Assembly (NCBI GenBank): GCA_037127255.1
Contig: JBANSL010000006.1
Location: 85,483,850 to 85,547,849 of the forward strand
Direction: 5' to 3'
Origin: Persicaria tinctoria
Lineage: Eukaryota > Streptophyta > Magnoliopsida > Caryophyllales > Polygonaceae
Length of the DNA stretch: 64,000 nucleotides
A model generated the notes under the pieces. It saw only the letters and a list, made by a program, of their open reading frames with translations, did not search any database and was not told the DNA's origin. The position numbers were made by a program, and so were the translations under genes. Of this stretch, positions 42,645-54,890 are shown in pieces (position 1 is the first letter of the stretch; each line of letters starts with the position of its first letter).

Positions 42645-43249
42645 AATATCAAACCGAATTTCTAGTTCACGCAAATAAATTACAAGAAACCCTCCCGCTC
42701 TAGTTCACGCAAACTGAATCAGGATCTAGTCCATGAGGAATTATGTCAGCGCTCGCCAATTCAGTTCCTTGAAAACAGCCCTCAAAATCGACTTTAGAAG
42801 ACGACTCAATGTTGAGTAAGGGACTCGATATCGACTGTCAGTCGACGTTCCTGTAAAAGCCTGCACGACAGAAGACAAGGACTCGACGTCGAGTGAAGGT
42901 TCACTCGATGTCGACTCGGTTGAGTGTTAGGAGGGAACTAGGTAAATAAATATGAATATAAATCTAAACCAACTCCCTGTCAAAGCAAATAAAATACAAG
43001 AATCTCTCCTGCTGTGGTGGTAGGGAATCAGGATCGTATCCACGAGGAAGTGTGTCGGCGCTTGCCTTTCTAGTCCCAAATTTCGCCCCGGTTTTGACTC
43101 AGAGACCACTCGATATTGACCAAAGGGAGTCGATATCGATTGAAGTCAGTCGATTTCTTCTTCAGATCCGCACACAAAAAAACAAGAAAAGTCAACGTAA
43201 AGTGAAGGGCACTCGATATCGATCTTAGTACTCGATATCAACCAGGCAG
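42645..43249. repeat. Diverged tandem duplication with ACTCGATATCGAC motifs
   Basis: Two units of about 300 bp (about 42645-42945 and 42946-43249) share the order AAATACAAGAA..CCC(T)CC.GCT, AATCAGGATC..., TCCA(T/C)GAGGAA, GTC(A/G)GCGCTTGCC, and then dense ACTCGATATCGAC-like motifs. The motifs resemble those in the family-A leaders. No gene is seen. Confidence 0.6.
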
Positions 43250-44521
43250 TGTGATAGCATGCATTCATATAGGTGTTATAGGACTTATTTAGCATAATTT
43301 AGGTGTAAATAATGTCCTCATTCATATTAATTTGTGAATTTGATTATTGTGGTTATGGAAGCGGAATCTACACAGATTTGTGGTTAATTTCAGGTATGAG
43401 AAACTTGGATGGGAGAGACGTGAAGTGTAAAAGTGGGATCACAAGAGTCGAGAAAAGAGCTAAGGAGAAGATTGGAAGAATGATGTGAACAAGTGAGCCG
43501 CGCCCACGGTCAATGCTGAGATGTGAAAAGTTGACCAAGTCCTGAGCCGCGGCCGCGGCCAAAAAGCCGCGCCCCTGGTCTCTGCTAGCACCGAAACTCT
43601 AAATTGCCGAACTACTTGTCTTTAGCTAGGTTATTTTGTAACCCTTTTGGGACGCCTATTTAAGGGGTTTTTAGGAGAAGTTTTAGAAACCGTTTAGCAA
43701 TTGAAGAAACCCTAGAGGAGAGCTTTTGTGCTATGGCGAACTAAAGTCCTCTTTCGCTTGATTGATTAGTTTGAAGCTTTTCGATTTGATATTTCGTGAG
43801 ATATTTTCTACTCTGTTTACTTTTGACTAATCTTTAGCTTCCATTTTCATTGCTTATGATTTAGTTTGTGTTCTATTGGATTGGCCAACTAATATTACTT
43901 GAATTCAATATATCGCTAGATCTAAAGGGACGCTAGTTGAAGAACTTAGATCATAGTAGCAACTTGTGATCATCTAGGGCTAGTTGACTTGGTTGATTGC
44001 ATGAAGATAAAGATACAATTTGTTTATTGCTAGTTGCTTTATTTCAATTGTTCCTACTGAATTTCCTTGGTGTGCATTGCTATTGTTGAATTGAATCTGG
44101 ATAATTTCTAGGTTATTCATCAATAAGAGTGTTTAGAGTCTAGTTGACATATTCACTAATTGCAGGGAAGGAATTGAAAATTATTGTCAAGGTACAATTG
44201 ATTTTCACAATAAGTTGCTCAAGAATAATAGGTTTAGGGAATTTCAAGGATCGGAATACAAATTGAGAGTGGATACTAATTAATCAAGCGTGTTTCTCAC
44301 ATATTGTTATCAATCACCATCACTGCACCTTTTGCTTATTTTTGTGTTACTTTGCATACTTCCAAAATCCCCATTTCATATCATTCTCATCTTAGCATAC
44401 AAATTGAGCATACAAATTGCACAAGTCTCTTTGGATTCGATCTGTACTTGCCAAGCTATACTAGTTAGGTTAGTTCAGAACTATTTGATAGGATTTAACG
44501 ACTGCAAAAATATCTCTGTCA
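43250..44521 (+). mobile_element. Ret-H, Athila-type 5' LTR
   Basis: A sequence of about 1.27 kb begins TGTGATAGCATGC and ends ATCTCTGTCA. It is followed by a tRNA-Asp-type primer site and an Athila-like gag start. Length, termini and context match Athila-lineage Ty3/gypsy LTRs. The open frame at 44290-44721 crosses the LTR border and is not considered real. Confidence 0.75.
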
Positions 44522-44523
44522 AA

Positions 44524-44543
44524 TTTGGCGTCGTGGCCGAGGA
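44524..44543 (+). other. Ret-H primer binding site (tRNA-Asp type)
   Basis: TTTGGCGTCGTGGCCGAGGA resembles TGGCGCCGTTGCCGGGGA, the tRNA-Asp complement used by Athila elements. It has a few substitutions. Confidence 0.7.
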
Positions 44544-44609
44544 CTTGTTTGATTATTTGTGCGTTTCATTTGTGTGCTATCTCTGGTGTGGATCATCTAT
44601 ATGGTCCAC

Positions 44610-44909
44610 ATTCGTGCTACTAATTCCTCTATTTTGCCTTTTGATCCAGAGATTGAGAGGACCCTTCGTAGGCTACAACATGAGAATCGCGATCTCTTTC
44701 GCGAATTACCATTTAGTCTAGAGTTCATTGAGACTGTGGAGATGGCTAACGAAGATAACCGAATGCTGAAGGAGCTCACAACACCTGACTTGGCCCAACA
44801 ACCATTGGCGGTCGTGTTCCCTGAACTTGAGGAAGGTGTGAACTTTGAGCTAAAGTCTAGGGTGATTCATCTCTTACCCAAATTCCATGGGTTGAGTGGT
44901 GAGGACCCC
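44610..44909 (+). pseudogene. gag: Ret-H gag, N-terminal fragment
   Basis: The frame encodes RATNSSILPFDPEIERTLRR and, 70 residues later, HLLPKFHGLSGEDP, both hallmarks of the start of Athila-type gag. It breaks off at GEDP, where the LTR of Ret-G begins. ACCCC (44905-44909) is the presumed left target copy. The rest of Ret-H should lie right of the window, beyond Ret-G. Confidence 0.8.
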
Positions 44910-45534
44910 TGTTGAACAAAAATGCGCGAATAATTGTAAAACATATTTTATTTGATTTTTAGAATTTTAGTTCGACCCCTTTTGGTTATCCTCTTGATTC
45001 GAAGTCGTATCGACACCAAGACTTGGATGGTTTTGGCGATTTGGGCTGCACCCGAATTTTAACGGGTTGCCTACGTATCTCTTGGAAGAGAATCAAGCCT
45101 TACGTAGTTCAGAGTATTTGAATTGATTTAATTGTTGGGTTTTGGTGATTGAGCCCGACGAGCTTGAGCTTTATGTCGGGTGTCCTACATACCCGTTTGG
45201 AACGGGATCAAATCACCCGTAGTTCTTTTAACCGAGTTTATATTTGGTGAAACTCGATTTGAGGTTTTGACTCCGTTTTTATTGAAACCGATTTGAGATT
45301 GACCCACTAGAATTAATCGGCAAAGAAATTTTACGAGTTTAACTTTATGATTTTTATTAAACTCAATTGTTAATTTATACTGATTATAATTCTCATATTT
45401 GAGTGGGTTGATTTTGCAATTAACATAAATTTAATGTATGTGCATGGCCATTTCATCCTTTAATAGTATCCAAATTCCCTTCTTCTTTTTTAAGTTGATG
45501 GATCAACCCATTTTTTTTCAAACTAGCCCACTTC
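44910..45534 (-). mobile_element. Ret-G 3' LTR, U5-side part
   Basis: This begins on plus with TGTTGAACAAAAATGCG, the same terminus as at 63964, and is interrupted at 45534 by Ret-F. ACTTC (45530-45534) is the duplicated target. Confidence 0.85.
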
Positions 45535-45712
45535 TGATACGGGGTTAGCCGTAGGTTGGTCCAATCTTCGACAACAAGCAAGAACTAAACAAGAAAGACT
45601 CAAGAAATACCAAGAACGCAGCAAGACTCAAGAAACTCAATCAAGATGATCAAGATTCGAACAAGAACTCAAGAAATGCAGCAAGAATAAGCAAGAACAA
45701 TGCAAGACTCGA
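45535..45712 (-). mobile_element. Ret-F 3' LTR remnant
   Basis: The terminal 178 bp of the LTR run from TGATACGGGG to GACTCGA as read on plus. The polypurine tract, U3 and the integrase tail are deleted. CGA is shared by both parents at the join. Confidence 0.88.
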
Positions 45713-45798
45713 AATGGTCCATCACCACGAGGAAGCTCCAATTGGTAGGCATTGTCACCCACTCTCTTCTTGATCCGAAATGGTCCATCACCACGAGG
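45713..45798. repeat. 20-bp direct repeat at the Ret-F LTR-integrase join
   Basis: AATGGTCCATCACCACGAGG occurs at 45713-45732 and 45779-45798. It encodes RGDGPF on the minus strand. Ret-D has a single copy in this position. Confidence 0.88.
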
Positions 45799-48386
45799 CG
45801 ACAGCTTGTTCTTCCGGGCTTCTGGAAACCGCTCCTTCCTCAAGTGCACCCATACAAGATCTCCAGGCTGAAATGTGACCAAGCGGCGTCCCTTGTTGGC
45901 CTTGTTAGCATTGTATTCAGCCTTTAGCTTCAGCTTCTCTCGAGTTCGTTCATGCAGCTCCTTAATGAACTCGACATGCTTACCTGCCTCAAATGATTCT
46001 TTGTCTCTCATAGGATATGGAGTAAGATCAAAAGGGGTTAGTGGATTAACACCATACACACATTCAAATGGACTGATTTTAGTAGCCGAATGCATGGTTC
46101 TATTGTAAGCAAATTCCACATGAGGTAAGGCTTCTTCCCAAAGTTTCAAATTCTTCCTAATAATGGCTCTTAGGACAGTAGCAAGGGTTCTATTAGTCAC
46201 CTCAGTTTGGCCATCAGTTTGAGGGTGGCTAGAAGTAGAGAATAACAATCTAGTTCCCAATTTATTCCAAAATGTACGCCAAAAATGACTTAAGAATTTC
46301 ACATCCCTATCACTGACAATGGTTTTAGGCACGCCATGCAACCTAACTACTTCTCTAAAGAATAGATTAGCAACATTGGTAGCATCATCAGTTTTGTGGC
46401 ATGCAATGAAATGAGCCATTTTAGAGAATCTATCAACCATTACAAAGATTGAATCCCTCCCCTTCTTAGTTCTAGGCAACCCAACTAAGTCCATAGAAAT
46501 GTCTTCCCAAGGGGCTGAGGGTATCGGCAGTGGTGTATAAAGGCCATGGGGCATAAGCTTAGCTTTGGCTTTAATGCAATCTATGCATCTCTTAAGGCAA
46601 TGTTCTACATCCCTAAGCATATGTGGCCAATAAAAATGTGATTTCAGTGTGCTATATGTCTTATCCCTACCAAAATGTCCCATTAATCCACCACTATGGG
46701 CTTCACTAACAAGTAATAATCGTAGAGAACATCTAGGAATGCACACTTGATCTTTTCGAAATAAGAATCCTTGATGAATATAAAAGTTGTCATTAGGACC
46801 CTTTTCTAGGCATTTTCGAAATATATCTCTAAAATCCAAATCAGATTCATACAATTCCTTTATGTAAACAAAGCCTAAGACTCTAGAATCCAAAGTGGTT
46901 AAAAGAACATGTCTTCTAGATAATGCATCAGCAACCACATTGTCTTTGCCTTTCTTATACTTAATTACATAAGGAAATGTTTCAATGAATTCCATCCATC
47001 TACCATGGCTCCTATCAAGTTTATCTTGGCTTTTAAAGTGTTTCAATGATTCATGATCAGTTCTAAGAATAAACTCGCTAGGCCATAGATAATGAGACCA
47101 TGTCTTAAGTACTCTAAACAAAGCATATAATTCCTTATCATAGGTAGAGTAATTAAGACAAGCACCTTTCAACTTCTCAGAAAAGAAAGCAATAGGCTTA
47201 CCTCCCTGCATAAGGACTCCACCAATTCCGACTCCGCTAGCATCACACTCTACCGCAAAAGGTTGAGTAAAGTCCGGAAAAGCTAATAGAGGTGCGTGAG
47301 TGAGCTTGTCCTTAAGTGTGTTGAATGCTTCCTCCTGAGCTGCTCCCCATGTGAATTCACTCCTCTTTTTCGTGAGCTCAGTGAGGGGTGCTGAGATGGT
47401 GCTGAAATCTCGCACGAATCGACGATAGAAGCTCGCCAATCCTTGGAAGCTGCGCACATGGCCGATGTTGGTGGGTGTTGGCCACTCCTGGATCGCCTTG
47501 ATCTTAGCCTCATCGACACGCAGTCCATTCGAACTCACTACAAATCCAAGAAAAGACACTTGTTGATTACATAGCTCACATTTCTTTAAATTAGCATACA
47601 AGCGTTCAATCCTTAGTGTTTTAAGCACTTCTCTAAGATGTGATTCATGTTCATTAGAAGACTTGCTATAAATCAGAATATCATCAAAGTAAACAACAAC
47701 AACAAACTTTCCAATGAAATCTCGAAGCACATGATTCATTAAACGCATAAAAGTGCTAGGAGCATTAGTTAAACCAAAAGGCATAACCAACCACTCATAT
47801 AAGCCTAGCTTAGTCTTAAAGGCTGTTTTCCATCATCACCTTCTTTCATTCTAATTTGATGATAGCCACTTCTAAGATCAATTTTAGAGAATATAGATGC
47901 TCCATGTAACTCATCTACCATATCATCTAATCTAGGAATAGGGTGACGATATTTAATAGTAATGTTGTTAATAGCCCTACAATCTACACACATTCTCCAT
48001 GAATAATCTTTCTTAGGGACTAATAACACAGGCACAGCACTAGGACTTAAGCTAATTCGAATATAACCCTTATCCAACAGTTCCTGGACTTGGGTTTGGA
48101 CCTCTTGGGTCTCAGTGGGATTCATACGATACGCAGGCCTATTAGGTAATGCAGCCCCGGGAATAAGATCAATTTGATGCTCGATTCCACGAATAGGGGG
48201 TAGACCTGGTGGTATGTCATCGGGAAACACATCGTTAAACTCCTCAAGAAGAGCGAGAATGTTCAATGGAAGAGAAGCTTTAAGCTCTTCACTTAACATG
48301 CTCAAGCTCTTGCAAAGGCGCATAAGAATAGTTCCACCATCCGCAAATTCGTCCAGGAGGTGTGCTTTTGGAAACCAAGAACACAC
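45717..48386 (-). pseudogene. pol: Ret-F pol: RT, RNase H, integrase
   Basis: The minus-strand pol carries [50 protein letters not shown] (47680-47691) and RNase H ([33 protein letters not shown]). The integrase has an HHCC finger and D-D-E motifs ([32 protein letters not shown]), then the [17 protein letters not shown] module. A 1-bp deletion near 47834 separates two frames (48386-47805 and 47790-45637). Two residues are missing after the first catalytic Asp of integrase, and one Val is duplicated before YFDD. The C-terminal acidic tail is absent. Confidence 0.9.
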
Positions 48387-50415
48387 TCTTAGCTCGAGTT
48401 TGAGGATCCACTTGGCTCGACTGAGCCTCCTGATCTAACTCACCTTTACTTACCTTGCACTTCTCAATCTCATCAGCTACTTGCGTAGGTGTCATGGGCT
48501 TGAGAATGACATTCTTTCCCTGAAAAGTAAAGGTATAGCGATTAGTAAACCCATCATGAGTAACCTTACGATCAGATTGCCAAGGACGGCCTAATAGAAT
48601 ATGACAAGCTTGCATATGCACAATATCACATAAAACATCATCTTCATAATGTCCTAGTTTAATATGCACCTTAACTTGCCTATTTACTTTCAATAAGCCA
48701 CAATCATTCATCCAATGCAATTTGTAAGGTCTAGGGTGTTGAACAGTAGGTAAATGCAATTTGTCAACAACCATTTCTTGACTAGCTAAATTACAGCAAC
48801 TACCTCCATCAATGATCACATTTACAACCTTTCCTTTAACTAGACAACGAGTATGAAACAAGTTTTCTCTTTGATTATCATCACATGGTGTAGGAACAAC
48901 ACTTAAAACTCTCTTAACAATCAAAGATTCTCCATGCTCATATTCAACCTCATCATCATCATTTTCATAACAAACAAGGTTTAGGTTCTGATCATTGTCA
49001 TTATTAGCATTCTCATCGTGTTCATCACAAGAATTTTCAGATTCATATTCTCCTAAGTGATTAACCATGAGAGTTTTCTTATTAGGGCAATCCTTCATAT
49101 AATGTCCTCTACCTTGGCATTTAAAGCATACTATATCTCTAGATCTAAGGGTAGAAGGGTTAGGATTACTCCCTTTGGGACCAGTAGATGTCCCAGACGA
49201 TTCTCGTCCATTCCATGAGCCTTTACCCTTGTCGAGGGGCTGTTGGGGCTGTCGGCCTTCTCCTCTCCATTGGGGTTGCTGGGCTCGCTCTTTAGAACCC
49301 ACATCCGAGCACCCTTGGGGCTGTTGAGGCCGGTTTGAACGCCACCCTTGTTGCTGGCCACTCGACATTCTATTAGCTTGGCTCTTGTAGCGTTGTCCCT
49401 TTTCTACTTTCATAGCTAGATGTAACAAATCAGTAGGAGTAGTATAGGGAAAGTAATCAATTTCATGAGCTAAAGCGGGATGCAATATCCTAAGATATCT
49501 AACATTGGTTTTCTCATGAGTTTCTACTATATTAGCTCAAGCCATAGCTTCTTGCATAACATTAAATGTTTCCTCAACAATTTTACTACCTTGTTTAAGG
49601 TTTTCTAATCTGTTTAATAGCTCTCTATCATAATGTTGAGGTACAAACCTATTTCTCATGACCACTTTTAATTGTTCCCAAGAAGCAATAGGTGCATCAA
49701 GGGATCTTCTTCTTTCCTTAACAAGATTATCCCACCAGATTAATGCAAAACCTTGAAACTCTAGGGAAGCTAGTTGTACTTTCTTAGGTTATGCGAAATT
49801 ATGACAATTCCAGATTTGCTCCATTTCAATTTCCCAATCAATATAAGCATCTGGATCAGTCTTACCATCAAAAGGAGGAATCTTTACCTTAACCTTACCC
49901 ATGTCGTCGTCGTCATTGAACCTAGGTGATCGGTTCTGATTTCCCCTTTGATTCCGTCTCGGGCGTTGCTCCCAATACTCCTCTTCTTGGAAGTCATCAT
50001 CTTGCTCCGAGTAATAGAAACGTTCTTGATAGCCACGTCCTCTTCCCCTTCCTTGTCCTTGACCTTGCACATTAACAAACCCATTATTCCGATCATTTCT
50101 CCCACCTCGTGGAGAGTTGTTTTCATTGAATATAGGATTATCTAAATTAATATTGACATGAGGATTAGGATTAGGAATAGGGTTAACGACCTCTCTTTCA
50201 TCATTAGGTATCTCCACTCGCTCTTGCTGACCTCCTATGGTGTTCGAACCACTAGGCCTAGAGCTCTCCCAAGCCGCCATCTTGGCTTGCATTGCAGCCA
50301 TTGTTTCCGTCAAGGTAGCTATATTGGCCGTCAAGGCGTTGAATTGCTCAGGTGTCACAGTAGCACTCGAGTTTGTGGAATTGTTACTACCATTGTTTTC
50401 CTGATTGTTAGACAT
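48289..50415 (-). pseudogene. gag: Ret-F gag and protease
   Basis: This is close to Ret-D gag throughout: MSNNQENNG start, TPEQFNALTANIATLTETMAAMQAKMAAWE, KVKIPPFDGKTDPDAYIDWE, CCHC knuckle CFKCQGRGHYMKDC, retropepsin VIIDGGSCCN with the Asp present, and HILLGRPWQ. It is broken by TAA at 49789-49791, a TGA near 49538 (CGA in Ret-D) and a 1-bp insertion near 48355. No 204-bp insert is present at the position where Ret-D has one. Confidence 0.88.
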
Positions 50416-51700
50416 TATAACAAAGACAAAAGAAACAAAGAACTAAGTTAAAGGTTAGTAAAACTTATAAACAGCTCACAATTGTGTTTCGCTCACACTC
50501 CCTCTCTGATTGATATATCACGCTTGCTAGGGCAATCCGCGTTGGGCAAATCAACTACCAAGCAAAGCATTCGACAAAAGGGTAAGAGCACTCGACAGTA
50601 GCTTGTAAGCACTTGATTCAAGCAAAAACAAAGGCAATTGCAAGAAATCAATTCGACACAACAAGGGTGCACTCGACAGGGGTCTAATGCACTCGACACA
50701 CACAAGAGAGAACTCGGCAAGAGAGCTGAGATCACTCGACTCAAACAATTCAAGCACACAACAGTACTCGACCAAGACAAGAGAGAACTCGAGAAAACAA
50801 GCTCTACTCGACACAAATAGAAAAGAAAGAGATATAAAAACAAACTTGGAAATTTACCTCTTTTGATTGAAAACCTTTAAGTTAGGACGTTGTAGTTGCA
50901 AGGTAGGGTTTCGATTTTGTGGAGGTGTATGTGTTTGGGACAAGAGTTGTCGACTAAGGGTTGTTTGAAATCACCAATGTTGGTCCTTGGAGCTTTCTTG
51001 CACTAGTAGAACAACACTTTCTCTTTTTTTTTTTTGACTTACTTTTGCCCCTAGTGAATTTTATCCTCCTAGGTTCAAGTTCAATCTATTTTTTTTTTTG
51101 ACTGAAATTCGAAACTGATTTTTTTTTTAACCTAATGCAAGAAAGACTCTAGATGAACATAGGACTCGAAAATTTGAAGCTAATGGTGATAGAAGATATA
51201 ATTCAGCCCTAAGATAAATAAATAGACAACTTTAGATAAAATAAGAAAGTGGATATATCTTTAGCCTTTTTAGATAGTTGATAGATATAATAGAAATTAA
51301 TATCCAACAACTTAATAAAATCTGATTTTAGGCAATGGATAAAAGATAAATCAAAATTCCCAAAGATAGAATAGATAAATAAAAGGATAGAAAAGATAGA
51401 ACAAACTAGGGTTTGTGTATGTGGAGGACTGATTTTCGGCCAAGCAAAGGCTATGGGGACAGCTTGCTGCCTTCGGCTCTAGGGTGTTCACAAGGGGTTG
51501 TGTGCACCTTTGGTCGACTCCACGGTCTCGGCTAGACTTTGTGTTTAGGCTATGCAACCACAAACAATCACAAACTCAAGATTAGTGCAAGAATCAATAA
51601 AGAATGCAAGAAGTAAATAACCAAACAAAGAAAAGACTCTATTTTTGTGTTTTTGTGTTTAGGAAAAGAAAATGACTCAATCTTGATGTCGGAAACCAAA
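50416..51700 (-). other. Ret-F untranslated leader
   Basis: This is a full leader of the family-A type with ACTCGACA-type repeats (about 50565-50820), several T-rich tracts (51020-51130) and the conserved block next to the primer site. No gene is seen. Confidence 0.75.
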
Positions 51701-51715
51701 GCTCTGATGCCAATT
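51701..51715 (-). other. Ret-F primer binding site
   Basis: The minus strand reads AATTGGCATCAGAGC after the LTR end. It is an iMet-type site. Confidence 0.85.
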
Positions 51716-52737
51716 TGATACGGGGTTAGCCGTAGGTTGGTCCGATCTTCGACAATAAGCAAGAACTAAACAAGAAAGACTCAAGAAATACCAAGAACGC
51801 AGCAAGACTCAAGAAACTCAATCAAGATGATCAAGATTCGAACAAGAACTCAAGAAACGCAGCAAGAATAAGCAAGAATAATGCAAGACTCGACAAAATT
51901 GAATAAAGACTCGAAATTTATGTAAAGACACGACCGATAAGGACTGAAACGATCTACGCAGAACAAGATAAAGACCCCAGGCCTCCTCAGAGGGTAGGAA
52001 CCAATACCAATGACTACACAACCCGCCTCTACAACCCTACACAATCAAGCGGACAACTTGAAGGCACAAGGATGGGGCCTGTGGATACTAGATCCACCAA
52101 GTCTTGCGAAGTTGATGAACGACAAAGCAAAACAAGCTGAGATGATATCAATTCGAAGGCGAATGAGCACAGCTCTAATTCGGCCAAAAACTCTCAAGGT
52201 GTAACACACACGATTTTGAGAAGCAATATTTCTATTATGAATGTTCCAATTGAATTACATCGATGAAACCGAAATATATAGGCCTTATGATCTGTTCTGG
52301 CCGATTCTAGGAGATAGAAGATAAAATAAGATAGATCTAATTGCTAATGGGCCTAATAAAATAAACCTATGAACATAAGTAAATATAAGGTCTTAAAACT
52401 AACAACTTAAATAAAGCCCAATTTGGCCCATATGGTTTCTTAGGCAAACTGGTGTCGGCGCCGAAGGCTGAGTGTTGGCGTCGAGACCTTCAGTGCTCAA
52501 ACATGGGTTTAGACGTTGGCGTCGATACCTCTGGTGTCGGCATCGATAACTTCAGCAACTCCTATGCACATGTAATTCTTCAATGTAGGCTCGGGGAGTT
52601 GAACCTTGCTCGAGAATAATGCATGACCCACAAAGTTGAATGAGTCTCTCTGAAGCTTCTTAGCACGAGCTCGAGTCATTGGTCCTTCTCCAAGTATGAT
52701 GGGTGTGTCTGGAGCTGTAGAAGATGGTCCCGCATCA
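51716..52737 (-). mobile_element. Ret-F 5' LTR
   Basis: The complete LTR of 1022 bp runs on plus from TGATACGGGG to GGTCCCGCATCA, followed by the target copy ACTTC. Its U3 part corresponds to 3595-3900 of Ret-A1 and includes the coding sequence for the LTR-encoded pol tail. Confidence 0.9.
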
Positions 52738-53718
52738 ACTTCTCACTCTTTTTTTTAATCAAATTAAACCCATTAAACTTCCCCCCTTTTTAGAAGAGCT
52801 TTATCTGTATATGGGCATATACAATTGCCAATTCATTACTCCACTCTTCGTTATGTTAAAAGAATTAGTAACAGGCTCCTAATGTGCAACTTGAGGGCAC
52901 ATTCAGCTCCTTCATTCCAAAACTGACGAACAACTGCTCGCACCACCCTGAGACGACACTTTAGGCGATTGAAGCGAAGGGGAGCAGGCGGAGCGACGGT
53001 GGAGCACAGGCGAATCGCTCGGGCATGGCAAAGGCGGCGTGAAGACGGTGAAAGGAAGGAAAGCGCGAGAGTCTCGGCTCTTTCCAATTAGGTTCCCCCT
53101 AGTTTTTTTTTTCTTTTTTTTTCTTTTTGGTTTGCGAAATTCGCTCTCAAATTTGTTGTTCGGTCCGATTTTGAGGTGATTCTTGGATTAGATTCCAGAT
53201 TTTAAGAGGAATCCCCTTTCAATTTAGTGTTTGATTTTAACACTTGACTACTTTTTCCCCAAATTATGATTTTAGGGTTTGGCCTTTTTCGGTTTGGGTA
53301 ATTGCAAGAGAAGGTGAAGCATCAACGCGAGGACTGTAGTCGGGAGACGTTGAACGTGACAGGTGATCCAGGACTGCACTTTAAGCCCGATTGATTTCAA
53401 CCGAGGTACCTAGATTAAGATAAGTTTATGCGAATTTCAGTCCCACGTCTTCTGTTTGGGTGTTTGAAGCATGTTTCAGATATTCTAATTGTCTTTATTT
53501 TCTTGCTCTTGTGACTGCAATTTTGTAGCAATCAGAAGTTTGTCCAATTGGTGTTCATTAGGACCCTGGTGTTAAATTTGCTATTGATCCCTTTGAGTCT
53601 ACCAACTGGAAATAGGGAATGAAATGTCGAAATCTCAGCAGCGTTTTAAACAGACTTTTGCCCTCGTTTGTTTTGCTAAATCCAGCAGCATTTCGCCCTC
53701 TTTTAGGGCTATTTGACG

Positions 53719-54049
53719 ATCCCGAAACCCAGGCCACAAGCGAAAGCCGCGACTTTGCAAGGGCGGGGTTTCGAGGATCAAATTCGACATCACTTCGGCC
53801 CTGTTTGAGGCCATTTAACGATTTCGAAACCCTGGCCGCAAGCGAAAGCTGCAAATTTGCAAGGGCGAGGTTTTGAGAGTTGATTTCAGCTTTGTTTGAG
53901 GGCTTTTGCTAACTCCGAAACCCAGGCCACAAGCGAAAGCCGTGACTTTGCAAGGGCGGGGTTTCGAGAGTTGATTTCAGCGGTACTTCGATCTTGTTTA
54001 GGTGGCCAAGGCGGATGCCGCAACATTACAAGGGCGGGGTCTCGAGAGT
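53719..54049. repeat. GC-rich tandem repeats in the Ret-G LTR
   Basis: Four units about 90-110 bp apart (near 53719, 53828, 53917 and 54008) share GGCCACAAGCGAAAGCCG, a CTTTGCAAGGGCGGGG block and TTTCGAG. The fourth is degenerate. They lie downstream of the predicted TATA box on the minus strand, in the transcribed part of the LTR. Confidence 0.75.
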
Positions 54050-54237
54050 CATAGGAACCAATGTAGAGAGAGCTACCTTAGTGGTTTTCTCTTCCTCTTT
54101 TCTTCTTGATGATGGTGTGCTCTGTTGGAGCTTTTTTTCTTCTGTGGATTCCCTCTGATGTATTTTTTTTTCTGCAGCCTTTCTTTGTGCGTGTTGTGTT
54201 CTCTCTCCCTCTTTTTTTTTTACCCTGGCCTTGGCCA

Positions 54238-54248
54238 CCTTTTATAGG
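54238..54248 (-). promoter_or_regulatory. Predicted LTR TATA box
   Basis: The minus strand reads CCTATAAAAGG, a good plant TATA element. About 30 nt downstream is a purine-rich stretch that could hold the start site. It splits the LTR into a U3 of roughly 650 bp and a long R-U5. Confidence 0.5.
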
Positions 54249-54890
54249 GTAGAGAGTTAGGAGGATAAATCACACCTAATATCTTTTAATATTGCTTTTT
54301 CCTTTTTAATAGAAGATACGCAACTTGCTGATCTTTTTCTTCCTTTTTAGATATCGATAGCCCCTTTTTTTTTATAGCTATTATATCTTTTTTTGTTGCC
54401 TTTCCTTTTTTTTAGTCATCCGTAGATGCAGTCATACAGATCTCTTATTTACTTTTTTGAGCAAATCTCTTATTTACTTTTTTTTTACTGTCGATTTCCC
54501 TGCTGAATTTACAGTAATGGGTTAGGCCCTCTTTTTTTAATTATTATTTTAGGCCCATATTACTCATTTGCAGGTGAACAAGCTGCTCATGAGAATAGCA
54601 AGTCATTTGTTGAATTTCAATCGGGAAAGCCATTAACTCTACGAAGGTGTTGGCGAAAACTGATGGACTGCCATTGCGTCACCCAAACTCGACTACTTTA
54701 GTTATTTTGTATGCTCCAGTTTACGAATTTGTAAAATGTTAGAACAATGTATTGGATATGTAATACACACCACACACCCATCTATATGTGATTGTCCAAC
54801 AGCTTACATTCGTGTCCAATATATAAAGTATTACATGAACGCCTTCGAAAAATAATTTTGTGAGCGTATTTGACGACTTCTAATTAAACA

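Larger units (their letters stand above)
45535..52737 (-). mobile_element. Ret-F, family-A gag-pol element with collapsed 3' end
   Basis: This minus-strand element is flanked by ACTTC (45530-45534 and 52738-52742). It has a complete 5' LTR (51716-52737), primer site, leader, gag and pol. Its 3' LTR is reduced to 178 bp of U5 end joined directly to the integrase gene. The intact 5-bp duplication shows both element ends are original. Confidence 0.9.
52743..54890 (-). mobile_element. Ret-G 3' LTR, U3-side part
   Basis: This is the LTR continuation after the Ret-F insertion, ending in AATTAAACA on plus, the complement of a TGTTTAATT start. With 44910-45534 the LTR would be about 2.77 kb, long but within the Tat range. 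The U3 boundary is set by the TGTT/AACA symmetry and the nearby G run. It is less certain than the other end. Confidence 0.6.

Noticed and set aside
44290..44721. 143-codon hydrophobic frame
   Set aside because: It crosses the Athila LTR end and primer site, and the real gag is in another frame.
53558..53876. Open frames on both strands over the GC-rich LTR repeats
   Set aside because: They are repeat-derived, with no conserved domain, and lie in the untranslated part of the Ret-G LTR.
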